Assembly (NCBI RefSeq): GCF_013408555.1
Contig: NZ_JACBZN010000001.1
Location: 1,364,001 to 1,428,000 of the forward strand
Length of the DNA stretch: 64,000 nucleotides
Source of the DNA: Aeromicrobium tamlense
GTDB lineage: Bacteria; Actinomycetota; Actinomycetes; Propionibacteriales; Nocardioidaceae
Direction: 5' to 3'
Of this stretch, positions 7,652 to 19,904 are shown one piece after another. Each line of letters begins with the position of its first letter. Within the stretch, counting starts at the first letter, position 1. The translations under genes were made by a program, and so were the position numbers. The notes beneath the pieces were generated by a model. That model was not told the DNA's origin, did no database searches, and worked only from the letters and a program-made list of their open reading frames with translations.

Positions 7652-9559
7652 TCGGGGCGGTGTCTGCGCCGTGGAGGCGAACTGCGCGGCGTACAGCCGC
7701 TGGTACGCGCCCTCCGCCGCGATGAGCTCGTCGTGCGTGCCCTGCTCGACGATCCGACCCTGTTCCATGACGACGATCAGGTCCGCGTCGCGGATCGTGG
7801 AGAGCCGGTGCGCGACCACGAAGCTGGTGCGTCCGGAGCGCAGGTCGTTCATCGCCGACTGCACGAGGGCCTCGGTGCGGGTGTCCACCGAGCTGGTCGC
7901 CTCGTCGAGCACGAGGATCGCCGGATCGGCCAGGAACGCCCGCGCGATCGTGAGCAGCTGGCGCTGTCCGGCGCTCACTCCCCCGCCGTCGTCGGTGATC
8001 ACGGTGTCGTAGCCGTCGGGCAGCGTGCGCACGAAGTGGTCCACCGAGGCCGCCTGCGCCGCCGCGAGGATCTGCTCCTCCGTCGGGTCGTCGGCGCCGT
8101 ACGCGATGTTCTCCCGGATCGTGCCCGAGAACAGCCACGTGTCCTGCAGGACGACGCCGAAGTCGTCTCGGAGCTCGCGCCGGCTCATGTCCGCGATGTC
8201 GACGCCGTCGAGCGTGATGCGCCCGCCGTCGACCTCGTAGAAGCGCAGCACGAGGTTCGTCAGCGTGGTCTTGCCCGCGCCGGTGGGTCCGACGATCGCG
8301 ACGGTCTGTCCGGGCTCGGCCACGAGCGAGAGGTCCTCGATGAGCGGCTCGTCGGTGTACGAGAAGTCCACGTGGTCGAAGACGACGCGGCCGCGCAGCG
8401 GATCGGGCTCGGGCGCGTCGACGCGATCGGGACGCTCGCGCTCCTCGTCGAGGAACGCGAACACGCGCTCGGCCGACGCCATGCCCGACTGCAGCAGGTT
8501 CACCATCGCGGCGACCTGCGTGAGCGGCTGCGTGAACTGGCGCGAGTACTGGATGAACGCCTGCACCGAGCCGAGCGACAGCGATCCGTTGGCGACCCGC
8601 AGGCCGCCCACCACGGCGACCAGGACGTAGTTGAGGTTCGAGACGAACATCATGAGCGGCTGGATCACGCCGGAGATGAACTGCGCCCGGAACGACGCCC
8701 CGAACAGCTCGTCGTTCGTGGCCGCGAACTCCTCCTCGGCCACCTTCTGGCGGCCGAACACCTTGACGACCTCGTGGCCGGTGAAGGACTCCTCGACGAT
8801 CGCGTTGAGGCGGCCGGTCTGCGTCCACTGCGCCACGAACTGCGGCTGCGAGCGCTTCATGACGGCGCCGGTGATCGCGATCGCGACGGGGATCGTCACC
8901 AGGGCGATGATCGTCAGCAGCGGCGAGATCCAGAACATCATCGCGAGCGTGCCGATCACCATGAGGATGCTGGTGATCATCTGGCTGAGCGTCTGCTGCA
9001 GCGACTGCGCGAGGTTGTCGAGGTCGTTCGTGGTGCGCGACATGATCTCGCCGCGCTCCTGCCGGTCGAGGTGCGCGAGCGGCAGGTGGTTGAGCTGGTC
9101 CTCCACGTCGTTGCGCAGGTCGGCGACCATCCGCTGCACCACGGTGGTGGCGAGGACGCCCTGGAGCCACATGAACAGCGACGACACGACGTAGACCACG
9201 GTGACGATCGCCAGGATCGTGCCGAGGCGGCCCATGTCGATGCCCTCGCCGGGCCTCAGGTCGATGGCGGAGACGAGCTCGGCCAGCTGGTCCTGCCCGT
9301 CCGCGCGCAGCGAGGCGACGGCCTCGGCCTTCGTCATCCCTTCGGGGAACTGGCTGGAGAGGAAGCCGTCGAAGATCACGTCGGTGGCGTGGCCGAGGAC
9401 CTTCGGGCCGATCACCGACAGTGTCACGCCGATGAGGCCGAACGCCGCCAGCGCGAACACCATCGTGCGGTCGCGCAGCAGACGGCGGAACACGCGGCCG
9501 AACGTGGCCTTGAACTCGGTCGCCCGCGCTGGCTTCTGCGGCGCTCCGTGCCAGCTCAT
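7649..9559 (-). CDS. ABC exporter half-transporter, canonical ATP site subunit
   Basis: A 636-residue fused membrane-ATPase protein. A basic N-terminal tail is followed by six predicted membrane helices (about 40-360) and an ATPase domain. The ATPase has Walker A GPTGAGKTT, Q-loop VLQDTWLF, signature VSAGQRQ and Walker B VLDEATSSVD with the catalytic Glu, then the H-loop VAHRLST. An insertion after the first helix (about residues 60-95) is predicted outside the membrane. Its start overlaps the stop of the other half-transporter by 4 nt (ATGA), so the two are made stoichiometrically and form a heterodimer. Such pairs export drugs, lipids or peptides; the substrate cannot be read from sequence. 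Confidence 0.93.
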   Translation of the reverse strand: MSWHGAPQKPARATEFKATFGRVFRRLLRDRTMVFALAAFGLIGVTLSVIGPKVLGHATDVIFDGFLSSQFPEGMTKAEAVASLRADGQDQLAELVSAIDLRPGEGIDMGRLGTILAIVTVVYVVSSLFMWLQGVLATTVVQRMVADLRNDVEDQLNHLPLAHLDRQERGEIMSRTTNDLDNLAQSLQQTLSQMITSILMVIGTLAMMFWISPLLTIIALVTIPVAIAITGAVMKRSQPQFVAQWTQTGRLNAIVEESFTGHEVVKVFGRQKVAEEEFAATNDELFGASFRAQFISGVIQPLMMFVSNLNYVLVAVVGGLRVANGSLSLGSVQAFIQYSRQFTQPLTQVAAMVNLLQSGMASAERVFAFLDEERERPDRVDAPEPDPLRGRVVFDHVDFSYTDEPLIEDLSLVAEPGQTVAIVGPTGAGKTTLTNLVLRFYEVDGGRITLDGVDIADMSRRELRDDFGVVLQDTWLFSGTIRENIAYGADDPTEEQILAAAQAASVDHFVRTLPDGYDTVITDDGGGVSAGQRQLLTIARAFLADPAILVLDEATSSVDTRTEALVQSAMNDLRSGRTSFVVAHRLSTIRDADLIVVMEQGRIVEQGTHDELIAAEGAYQRLYAAQFASTAQTPPR

Positions 9560-11289
9560 CGGGCCTCCTCCGGCGACAGCTGCGACAGGACGATCTCGCG
9601 GTAGACCTCGCAGGTCTCCATGAGCTGCTCGTGCGTGCCCGTGCCGACCGCCCGGCCCTCGTCGAGGACGAGGATCCGCTCGGCGTCGCGGATCGTGCTG
9701 ATCCGCTGGGCCACGATCACCACGGCGGCGTCGGCGGTGACGGGCTTGAGCGCCGCACGCAGGGCCGCGTCGGTGGCGTAGTCCAGTGCGGAGAACGAGT
9801 CGTCGAACAGGTAGATGCGCGGGCGCTTCACGATCGCGCGGGCGATCGCGAGGCGCTGGCGCTGGCCGCCGGAGAAGTTCGAGCCGCCCTGGCTGACGGG
9901 CGACCCGAGACCCTCGGGCATGGCACGGACGAAGTCCTCCGCCTGGGCGATGCGCAGGGCGTCCCAGAGCTCCTCGTCGGTGGCGTCGGCGCGCCCGAAG
10001 CGCAGGTTGTCGGCGATCGTGCCGGTGAACAGCAGCGCCTTCTGCGGGACGAGGCCGATCGCGCTCCAGACGTCGGCCGGTCGCACGTCGCGGACGTCGA
10101 GGCCGTCGACCAGAACACGCCCCTTCGTCACGTCGAAGAGCCGCGCGACGAGACCGAGCAGCGTGGTCTTGCCGCTGCCCGTCGAGCCCACGATCGCCGT
10201 GGTCTCACCAGGGCGCGCCACGAGCGACACGTCGGAGATGACCGAGCTCTCGGCACCCGGGTAGGCGAACGAGGCGCCGTCGACGTCGACACGCCCCTGC
10301 GTGAGCTCGACCGACGGCACCTCCGGGTCGAGGTCGACCGCCGGCTCGGTCCGCAGCACCTCGGTGAGGCGCTCGGCCGAGACCTCCGACCGCGGCCACA
10401 GCATGAACATGAAGGTGGCCATCATGACCGCCATCAGCGTCTGGATCAGGTACTGCTGGAACGCGGTCAGCTGCCCGATCTGCAGCTCGCCCGCGCCGAT
10501 GCGCGAGGCGCCCCACCACAGCGCGAGGACGACCGAGAGGTTCATGATCCCCATCAGGAGCGGGAAGAAGATCGTCATCAGGCGACCCGCGCCGACGGCG
10601 ACCTGGCGGTTCAGCTCGTTGGCGTGGGCGAAGCGCGCGGCCTCCTGATCCTCGCGCACGAACGCACGGACGACGCGCACCCCGGTGATCTGCTCGCGCA
10701 TGATCTGGTTCAGGGTGTCGATGCGCTCCTGCATGAGCCGGAACAGGGGCCGCATGCGCGCGATGATCAGGCCCAGCGAGATCACGAGGACCGGCAGCAC
10801 GATCAGGAAGACGCCCGACAGCTGCACGTCCTCGCGCAGCGCCATGACGAGGCCGCCGATGCCGGTGATCGGCGCGGCGACCATCATCGTCAGGCCCATG
10901 AACAGCAGCAGCTGGACCTGCTGGACGTCGTTGGTGTTGCGGGTGATCAGCGTGGGCGGCCCGAACGAGGCCATCTCGCGGCTGCCGAACGACTGGACCT
11001 TGCCGAACACCGCGGCACGCAGGTCGCGGCCCACGGCCATCGCTACGCGCGACCCGACGTAGACGGCGACGACGTTGCACACGACCTGGAGCACCGTCAC
11101 CGCGAGCATGAGCCCGCCGACGCGCCAGATGTGGCCGATGTCGCCCTGGGCGACGCCCTCGTCGATGATGTCGGCGTTGAGTCCGGGCAGGTACAGGGTG
11201 GCCAGGGTCTGGACCAGCTGGAAGAGGCACACCACCAGGACCGGGACCCGGTAGGGCCGCAGGTGGTGGCGCAGGAGCGCGATCAGCAC
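9556..11289 (-). CDS. ABC exporter half-transporter, degenerate ATP site subunit
   Basis: A 577-residue partner of the following gene: six membrane helices (about 15-300) and an ATPase domain. Walker A is GSTGSGKTT and the signature FSGGQRQ, but Walker B reads YLFDDSFSALD. The usual catalytic Glu is replaced by Asp, and the switch region reads VAQRISTI instead of a canonical His loop. Heterodimeric exporters such as TM287/288 and BmrCD also pair one degenerate and one active ATP site (known for the family). GTG 11289 lies 6 nt after TAGTCT, a leaderless-type promoter inside the end of gntP. The operon is therefore this gene followed by its canonical partner. Confidence 0.92.
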   Translation of the reverse strand: MLIALLRHHLRPYRVPVLVVCLFQLVQTLATLYLPGLNADIIDEGVAQGDIGHIWRVGGLMLAVTVLQVVCNVVAVYVGSRVAMAVGRDLRAAVFGKVQSFGSREMASFGPPTLITRNTNDVQQVQLLLFMGLTMMVAAPITGIGGLVMALREDVQLSGVFLIVLPVLVISLGLIIARMRPLFRLMQERIDTLNQIMREQITGVRVVRAFVREDQEAARFAHANELNRQVAVGAGRLMTIFFPLLMGIMNLSVVLALWWGASRIGAGELQIGQLTAFQQYLIQTLMAVMMATFMFMLWPRSEVSAERLTEVLRTEPAVDLDPEVPSVELTQGRVDVDGASFAYPGAESSVISDVSLVARPGETTAIVGSTGSGKTTLLGLVARLFDVTKGRVLVDGLDVRDVRPADVWSAIGLVPQKALLFTGTIADNLRFGRADATDEELWDALRIAQAEDFVRAMPEGLGSPVSQGGSNFSGGQRQRLAIARAIVKRPRIYLFDDSFSALDYATDAALRAALKPVTADAAVVIVAQRISTIRDAERILVLDEGRAVGTGTHEQLMETCEVYREIVLSQLSPEEAR

Positions 11290-11293
11290 CCGA

Positions 11294-12628
11294 TCAGACT
11301 ACGAGTCCCAGCAAGAGCACGAACACCAGACCGGACACGGACAGCACGGTCTCCATGAGCGACCAGGTCTTGATGGTCTGGCCGACCGTCATGCCGAAGT
11401 ACTCCTTGACCAGCCAGAAGCCCGCGTCGTTCACGTGGCTGAAGAACACCGAGCCCGCGCCGATCGCGAGCACGAGCAGCGAGACCTCGGGGGTGCTGAG
11501 GCCCTCGGCGAGCGGCGCCATGATGCCCGAGGCCGTGACGGTGGCGACCGTCGCCGACCCCGTCGCCAGGCGGATCAGCACGGCCACGAGCCACGCCACC
11601 ACCAGCACGGAGAAGTCCGTGTCCTCGACCCAGCCCGCCACGACGTCGGCGATGCCGGTGTCGATGAGGGTCTGCTTGAAGCCGCCGCCGGCGCCGACGA
11701 TGAACACGATGCCCGCGATCGGACCGAGCGAGGCGCCGAGGCTGTCCATGATCTTCTGCCACTCCATGCCGCCCGCCCGGCCGAAGGTGAACAGCGCCAC
11801 CAGCACCGAGATCAGCAGGGCGACGAGCGGCGTGCCGATGAAGTCGAGCGTCGACCGCATGATCCCCTCGGCCTCGATGATGTCGGCGACCGTCTTGGCC
11901 AGCATCAGCACGACCGGCAGCAGGACCGTGGCGAGCGTCAGCGCGAACGACGGACGCTTCTCGTGGGTCACGGTCTCGTCGGTGGAGAAGAGGTCGGGCG
12001 CCGGGATGTCGACCCAGCGCGTGGCGACCTTCGCGAACATCGGGCCGGCGACGATGATCGTGGGGATCGCGACCAGGACGCCGAGACCGAGGGTGAGGCC
12101 GAGGTCCGCGTCCAGCGCGTCCACGGCGACGAGCGGGCCGGGGTGCGGGGGCACGAACCCGTGCATCGCCGACAGGCCGGCCAGGGCCGGGATGCCGAGC
12201 GCGATCAGCGACTTCCCCGACCGGCGCGACACCAGGAAGATCACCGGCATCAGCAGCACGAGGCCGATCTCGAAGAACATCGGCAGGCCGATGAGCGCGC
12301 CGATGCCGGCCATCGCCCAGGGCAGCATCCGGTCGGACGACTTCCCGATGATCGTGTCGACGATCTGGTCCGCTCCCCCGGAGTCCGCGAGCAGCTTGCC
12401 GAACATCGCACCGAGGGCGATCAGCATGCCGACGCCGGCCACGGTGTCGCCGACGCCCGTGCTGAAGCTCTCCAGCACGTCGGCCATCGGCATTCCGGCC
12501 ATGGCGCCGACCGCGAGCGAGCCGAGGGTCAGGCTCAGGAACGGGTGCAGCTTGGCCACCGTGATCAGCACGACGATGACCGCGATGCCGATGAGGGCCG
12601 CGAGGATCAGCTGGGTCGAGTCGGACAT
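11294..12628 (-). CDS. gntP: Gluconate permease, GntP family
   Basis: A 444-residue integral membrane protein of the gluconate:H+ symporter family with 12 or more hydrophobic segments spread over the whole length. Typical family stretches are KLHPFLSL near residue 26, PMFFEIG near 140, and HGFVPPHPGPLVA near 180. The length matches GntP/GntT (about 440). It starts immediately after the stop of the gluconokinase gene (TGA then ATG, no gap), so uptake and phosphorylation are coupled. Substrate assignment as gluconate rests on family plus the kinase partner; related hydroxy acids are possible. Confidence 0.92.
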   Translation of the reverse strand: MSDSTQLILAALIGIAVIVVLITVAKLHPFLSLTLGSLAVGAMAGMPMADVLESFSTGVGDTVAGVGMLIALGAMFGKLLADSGGADQIVDTIIGKSSDRMLPWAMAGIGALIGLPMFFEIGLVLLMPVIFLVSRRSGKSLIALGIPALAGLSAMHGFVPPHPGPLVAVDALDADLGLTLGLGVLVAIPTIIVAGPMFAKVATRWVDIPAPDLFSTDETVTHEKRPSFALTLATVLLPVVLMLAKTVADIIEAEGIMRSTLDFIGTPLVALLISVLVALFTFGRAGGMEWQKIMDSLGASLGPIAGIVFIVGAGGGFKQTLIDTGIADVVAGWVEDTDFSVLVVAWLVAVLIRLATGSATVATVTASGIMAPLAEGLSTPEVSLLVLAIGAGSVFFSHVNDAGFWLVKEYFGMTVGQTIKTWSLMETVLSVSGLVFVLLLGLVV

Positions 12629-13135
12629 TCAGGCATCCTCCTGGGTGCGCAGCCAGAGCAGGAACGCCGCCGCGATCCGCTCGGGCGTCTCGGTGACGTC
12701 GAAGACGACGCCGTTCTCATCGGCCTCGAGCGGCTCGAGGGTGGCCTCCTGCGACTCCAGCAGCGAGGTCGGCATGAAGTGGTCGCGTCCCTCCATGCGG
12801 GACAGGATCAGCGCATGGTCGCCCACGAGGTGCAGGAACACCGTGCGCGGGGCGTGCTTCGTGAGGACGCCGCGATAGACGCGACGCAGCGCGGAGCAGC
12901 TGATCACGCCGCCGGCCTCGTCGTGCTCGGCGAGCCAGCCGCCGATCAGCTCGAGCCAGGGCCAGCGGTCCTCGTCGGTGAGCGCCTGACCGGCCGACAT
13001 CTTCTCGATGTTGGCCTTCGGGTGGTAGTCGTCGCCGTCGGCGTAGGGGACGTCGGCGCGGTCGGCCACCGCGTGACCCACCGCGGACTTGCCGACCCCC
13101 GAGATCCCCATGACCACGACCAGCGGTGGACTCAT
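12629..13135 (-). CDS. gntK: Gluconokinase
   Basis: A 168-residue P-loop kinase that phosphorylates gluconate to 6-phosphogluconate for the pentose phosphate pathway. Walker A is GISGVGKSAVG near residues 9-19. The substrate region DGDDYHPKANIEKMSAG is diagnostic of the thermoresistant gluconokinase family, as are CSALRRVYR, GRDHFMPTSLLESQ and FLHLVG. Start ATG 13135 (M-S-P-P-L-V-V-V-M-G) matches family N-termini; the longer frame upstream is unsupported. TAGCGT sits 7 nt before the ATG, a leaderless-type promoter, so gntK-gntP probably form their own operon. I see no GntR-type regulator gene nearby. Confidence 0.94.
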   Translation of the reverse strand: MSPPLVVVMGISGVGKSAVGHAVADRADVPYADGDDYHPKANIEKMSAGQALTDEDRWPWLELIGGWLAEHDEAGGVISCSALRRVYRGVLTKHAPRTVFLHLVGDHALILSRMEGRDHFMPTSLLESQEATLEPLEADENGVVFDVTETPERIAAAFLLWLRTQEDA

Positions 13136-13172
13136 GGCCCACACGCTACGCCCGGCGCGGGCGCCCGTCGCG

Positions 13173-14753
13173 TCAGAGCAGGTCGCGTAGCTCCTTGGGC
13201 AGCTCGAAGTCGTCGGCCGCGGCGTTCTGGTCGAACCCGAACGCGCCGGCACCGGCGGGCTTCGCGGGCTCGGCCTTCGCGGCCGCCGCGCGCTTGGCCG
13301 GGTTGCCCGACACGCGCTTGCCCTTCTTCTTGTTGGCCTGCTTCGGCTGCTTGGCGCCGGCGCGCTTGCCGGCTCCCATGCCGGGCATCCCGGGCATGCC
13401 GCCCATCCCCGGCATGCCGCCGCCCTTCGCCATCCGCTGCATCATCTTGGCGGCCTCGAAGAAGCGGGTGACGAGCTGGTTGACGTCGCTGACCTGCGTG
13501 CCCGAGCCACGAGCGATGCGGGCGCGGCGCGAACCGTCGATGATCTTGGGGTTGTCGCGCTCGGCAGGCGTCATCGAGCGGATGATCGCCTTGATCTTGT
13601 CGATGTCCTTCTCGTCGAAGTTCGCGAGCTGGTCCTTGAACTGGCCCATGCCCGGCAGCATCCCGAGCATCTTCGTCATCGACCCCATCTTCGACAGGGC
13701 CTCCATCTGCTGGAGGAAGTCGCCCAGGGTGAACGAGCCGCCGGCGACCTTCTCGGCCGCCTGCGCGGCCTGGTCGGCGTCGAAGACCTTCTCGGCCTGC
13801 TCGATGAGCGTCATGACGTCGCCCATGTCGAGGATGCGCGAGGCCATGCGGTCGGGGTGGAAGACGTCGAACTCGTCGAGCTTCTCGCCCGTGGAGGCGA
13901 ACATGATCGGGCGGCCCGTGACCGAGCGCACCGAGAGCGCGGCACCGCCGCGGGCGTCGCCGTCGAGCTTGGACAGCACGACGCCGGTGAAGTCGACGCC
14001 CTCGAGGAAGGCCTCGGCGGTGCCGACGGCGTCCTGACCGATCATCGCGTCGATGACGAACAGCACCTCGTCGGGCTGCGTGGCCTCGCGGATGTCGCGT
14101 GCCTGCTTCATCAGCTCGGCGTCGATCGCGAGGCGGCCGGCGGTGTCGATCACGACGACGTCGTGCAGCGAGCGCTTCGCCTCGGCGACGGCGTCGCGGG
14201 CGACCTGGACCGGGTCGCCGATGCTCTGGGTGCCCGACTGGGTCTGGGCGGCGCCGACGTTGCCGGCCTCGGGGGCGAAGACCGTGACGCCGGCCTGCTC
14301 GCCGACGACCTTCAGCTGCGTGACGGCGTTCGGGCGCTGGAGGTCGGCCGCGACCAGCATCGGCGAGTGACCCTGGGCCTTGAGCCAGCGACCCAGCTTG
14401 CCCGCGAGGGTGGTCTTGCCCGCGCCCTGGAGGCCGGCCAGCATGATGACGGTCGGCGGGTTCTTCGCGAACCGGATGCGACGCGTCTCGCCGCCGAGGA
14501 TGCGGACGAGCTCGTCGTTGACGATCTTGATGACCTGCTGCGCCGGGTTGAGCGCCTGGCTCACCTCGGCGCCGCGGGCGCGCTCCTTGACGTTGGCGAT
14601 GAACTCGCGGACGACGGGCACGGCGACGTCGGCGTCGAGCAGGGCGACGCGGATCTCACGCGCGACGGCGTCGATGTCGGCGTCGGACAGCTTGCCCTTG
14701 CCGCGGAGTCCCTTGAATGCCGACTGGAGCCGGTCCTGCAGCGAATCGAACAT
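13173..14753 (-). CDS. ffh: Signal recognition particle protein Ffh (SRP54)
   Basis: A 526-residue SRP GTPase that binds 4.5S RNA and signal sequences and docks on FtsY at the membrane. The N domain spans about 1-85. The G domain has GLQGAGKTTLAGKL near 105-118, DTAGR, TKLDG-type SKLDGDARGG, and LVAADLQRPNA. The M domain (about 295-430) carries the RNA-binding SGSGT-like RGSGTQVSDVN and methionine-rich MPGMGGMPGMPGMG. A Lys/Ala/Pro-rich tail of about 60 residues extends past the usual end. Start ATG 14753 (M-F-D-S-L-Q-D-R-L) matches the family exactly. The SRP receptor gene ftsY lies about 4 kb upstream on the same strand. Confidence 0.97.
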   Translation of the reverse strand: MFDSLQDRLQSAFKGLRGKGKLSDADIDAVAREIRVALLDADVAVPVVREFIANVKERARGAEVSQALNPAQQVIKIVNDELVRILGGETRRIRFAKNPPTVIMLAGLQGAGKTTLAGKLGRWLKAQGHSPMLVAADLQRPNAVTQLKVVGEQAGVTVFAPEAGNVGAAQTQSGTQSIGDPVQVARDAVAEAKRSLHDVVVIDTAGRLAIDAELMKQARDIREATQPDEVLFVIDAMIGQDAVGTAEAFLEGVDFTGVVLSKLDGDARGGAALSVRSVTGRPIMFASTGEKLDEFDVFHPDRMASRILDMGDVMTLIEQAEKVFDADQAAQAAEKVAGGSFTLGDFLQQMEALSKMGSMTKMLGMLPGMGQFKDQLANFDEKDIDKIKAIIRSMTPAERDNPKIIDGSRRARIARGSGTQVSDVNQLVTRFFEAAKMMQRMAKGGGMPGMGGMPGMPGMGAGKRAGAKQPKQANKKKGKRVSGNPAKRAAAAKAEPAKPAGAGAFGFDQNAAADDFELPKELRDLL

Positions 14754-14779
14754 AGGTCCCCAGAGTAGCCGAGCACCCG

Positions 14780-18640
<3,861 letters not shown>

Positions 18641-18746
18641 GGCCCTCACTGTGGCCGTCGACGGTTTCGCGGAGCCGCCCGCGACATGTCATCTTCGTTT
18701 CGACATCCCGCGTCGTGTTACACGCAGGTTTCGCGGGGTGCGGACC

Positions 18747-19904
18747 TCAGTCGAGGAGCGCGTCGACGAAGTCCGCGGGCTCGAACGGCGCGAGGTCGTC
18801 GGGACCCTCGCCGAGGCCGACGAACTTCACGGGCACGCCGAGCTCGCGCTGCACGGCGATGACGATGCCGCCCTTCGCGGTGCCGTCGAGCTTCGTCAGG
18901 ACGATGCCGGTGACGTCGACGACCTCGCCGAAGACGCGAGCCTGCGTGAGGCCGTTCTGGCCGGTGGTGGCGTCGATGACGAGCAGCACCTCGGTGACGG
19001 GGGCCTGCTTCTCCACGACGCGCTTGACCTTGCCGAGCTCGTCCATGAGGCCGGACTTGGTGTGCAGGCGGCCGGCGGTGTCGACGAGGACCACGTCCGC
19101 CCCGGTCGTGATGCCCTCCTTCACCGCCTCGAAGCCCACGCTGGCGGGATCGGCGCCCTCGTCACCACGGACGATCGGCACGCCCACGCGGGCGCCCCAC
19201 GTCTCGAGCTGGTCGGCGGCGGCGGCGCGGAACGTGTCGGCGGCGCCGAGCAGGACGGTGCGGTCCTCGGCGACGAGCACGCGGGCGAGGCGGCCGACCG
19301 TGGTGGTCTTGCCGGTGCCGTTGACGCCCACGACGAGCACGACGCCGGGCACGCCGTCGTCACCCGTGCTGCGCAGCGTGCGGTCGAGCGAGGGCCCGAC
19401 GAGGCCGAGCAGCTCCTCGCGGAGCACCTGCTTGGCGCGCTCGGGGTCCTTGACGCCCTCGGCGGCCAGGCGGGCACGCAGGTTCGTGACCAGCTCGGTG
19501 GTGGGACCCACGCCGACGTCGGCCGCCAGCAGGGTGTCCTCGATCTCCTCCCACTGGTCCTCGGTGAGGTCGCCGCCGCCCAGCAGGGACAGCAGGCCGC
19601 GGCCCAGGCTCGACTGCGAGCGCGAGAGGCGCGAGCGCAGCCGCGACAGACGCCCGCGCGGCGCCTCGGGACGCTCGATCGTGGGAGCCGGCGGCTCCTC
19701 CTCGAGGACGCCGGCCTCGAGCTCCTCGACCTCGTCGAGGTCGACCTCGCGCAGCTCGGGGTGCTCGATCTCGCGCTCGGTCAGCTCGTCCATCACGTCC
19801 GGCGGCGGGAGCTCCCGGCGCTGGTTCGCGATGAGGTACGCCAGGCCGCCACCGAGGACGACGACGGCGACGGCGATCAGGACGACAAGGGTCGTGGTGG
19901 TCAC
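18747..19904 (-). CDS. ftsY: Signal recognition particle receptor FtsY
   Basis: A 385-residue SRP receptor GTPase. One N-terminal membrane helix (residues about 5-25) is followed by an acidic linker (about 35-75) and the NG domain. G motifs are GVNGTGKTTTVGRLA near 195, the insertion box LLGAADTFRAAAADQL, DTAGRLHTKS and TKLDGTAKGG. It docks SRP-ribosome complexes at the membrane. GTG 19904 overlaps the cydC stop by 4 nt (GTGA), yet TAGGGT lies exactly 6 nt before it, so ftsY also has a leaderless promoter inside cydC. In many actinobacteria ftsY directly follows smc; here the cyd genes separate them. Confidence 0.96.
   Translation of the reverse strand: MTTTTLVVLIAVAVVVLGGGLAYLIANQRRELPPPDVMDELTEREIEHPELREVDLDEVEELEAGVLEEEPPAPTIERPEAPRGRLSRLRSRLSRSQSSLGRGLLSLLGGGDLTEDQWEEIEDTLLAADVGVGPTTELVTNLRARLAAEGVKDPERAKQVLREELLGLVGPSLDRTLRSTGDDGVPGVVLVVGVNGTGKTTTVGRLARVLVAEDRTVLLGAADTFRAAAADQLETWGARVGVPIVRGDEGADPASVGFEAVKEGITTGADVVLVDTAGRLHTKSGLMDELGKVKRVVEKQAPVTEVLLVIDATTGQNGLTQARVFGEVVDVTGIVLTKLDGTAKGGIVIAVQRELGVPVKFVGLGEGPDDLAPFEPADFVDALLD

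Noticed and set aside
4020-9604. Very long open frames of 500-1300 codons on both strands (for example 5142-9170 minus, 6356-9604 plus).
   Set aside because: They are Arg/Gly/His-rich shadows produced by 70% GC third-position bias. Only the glsA, der and ABC frames show family motifs.
18641-18746. Possible GlnR box upstream of amtB (GTAAC and GAAAC half-sites).
   Set aside because: The half-sites are about 15 nt apart rather than 6, and no full GTnAC-N6-GAAAC unit is present.
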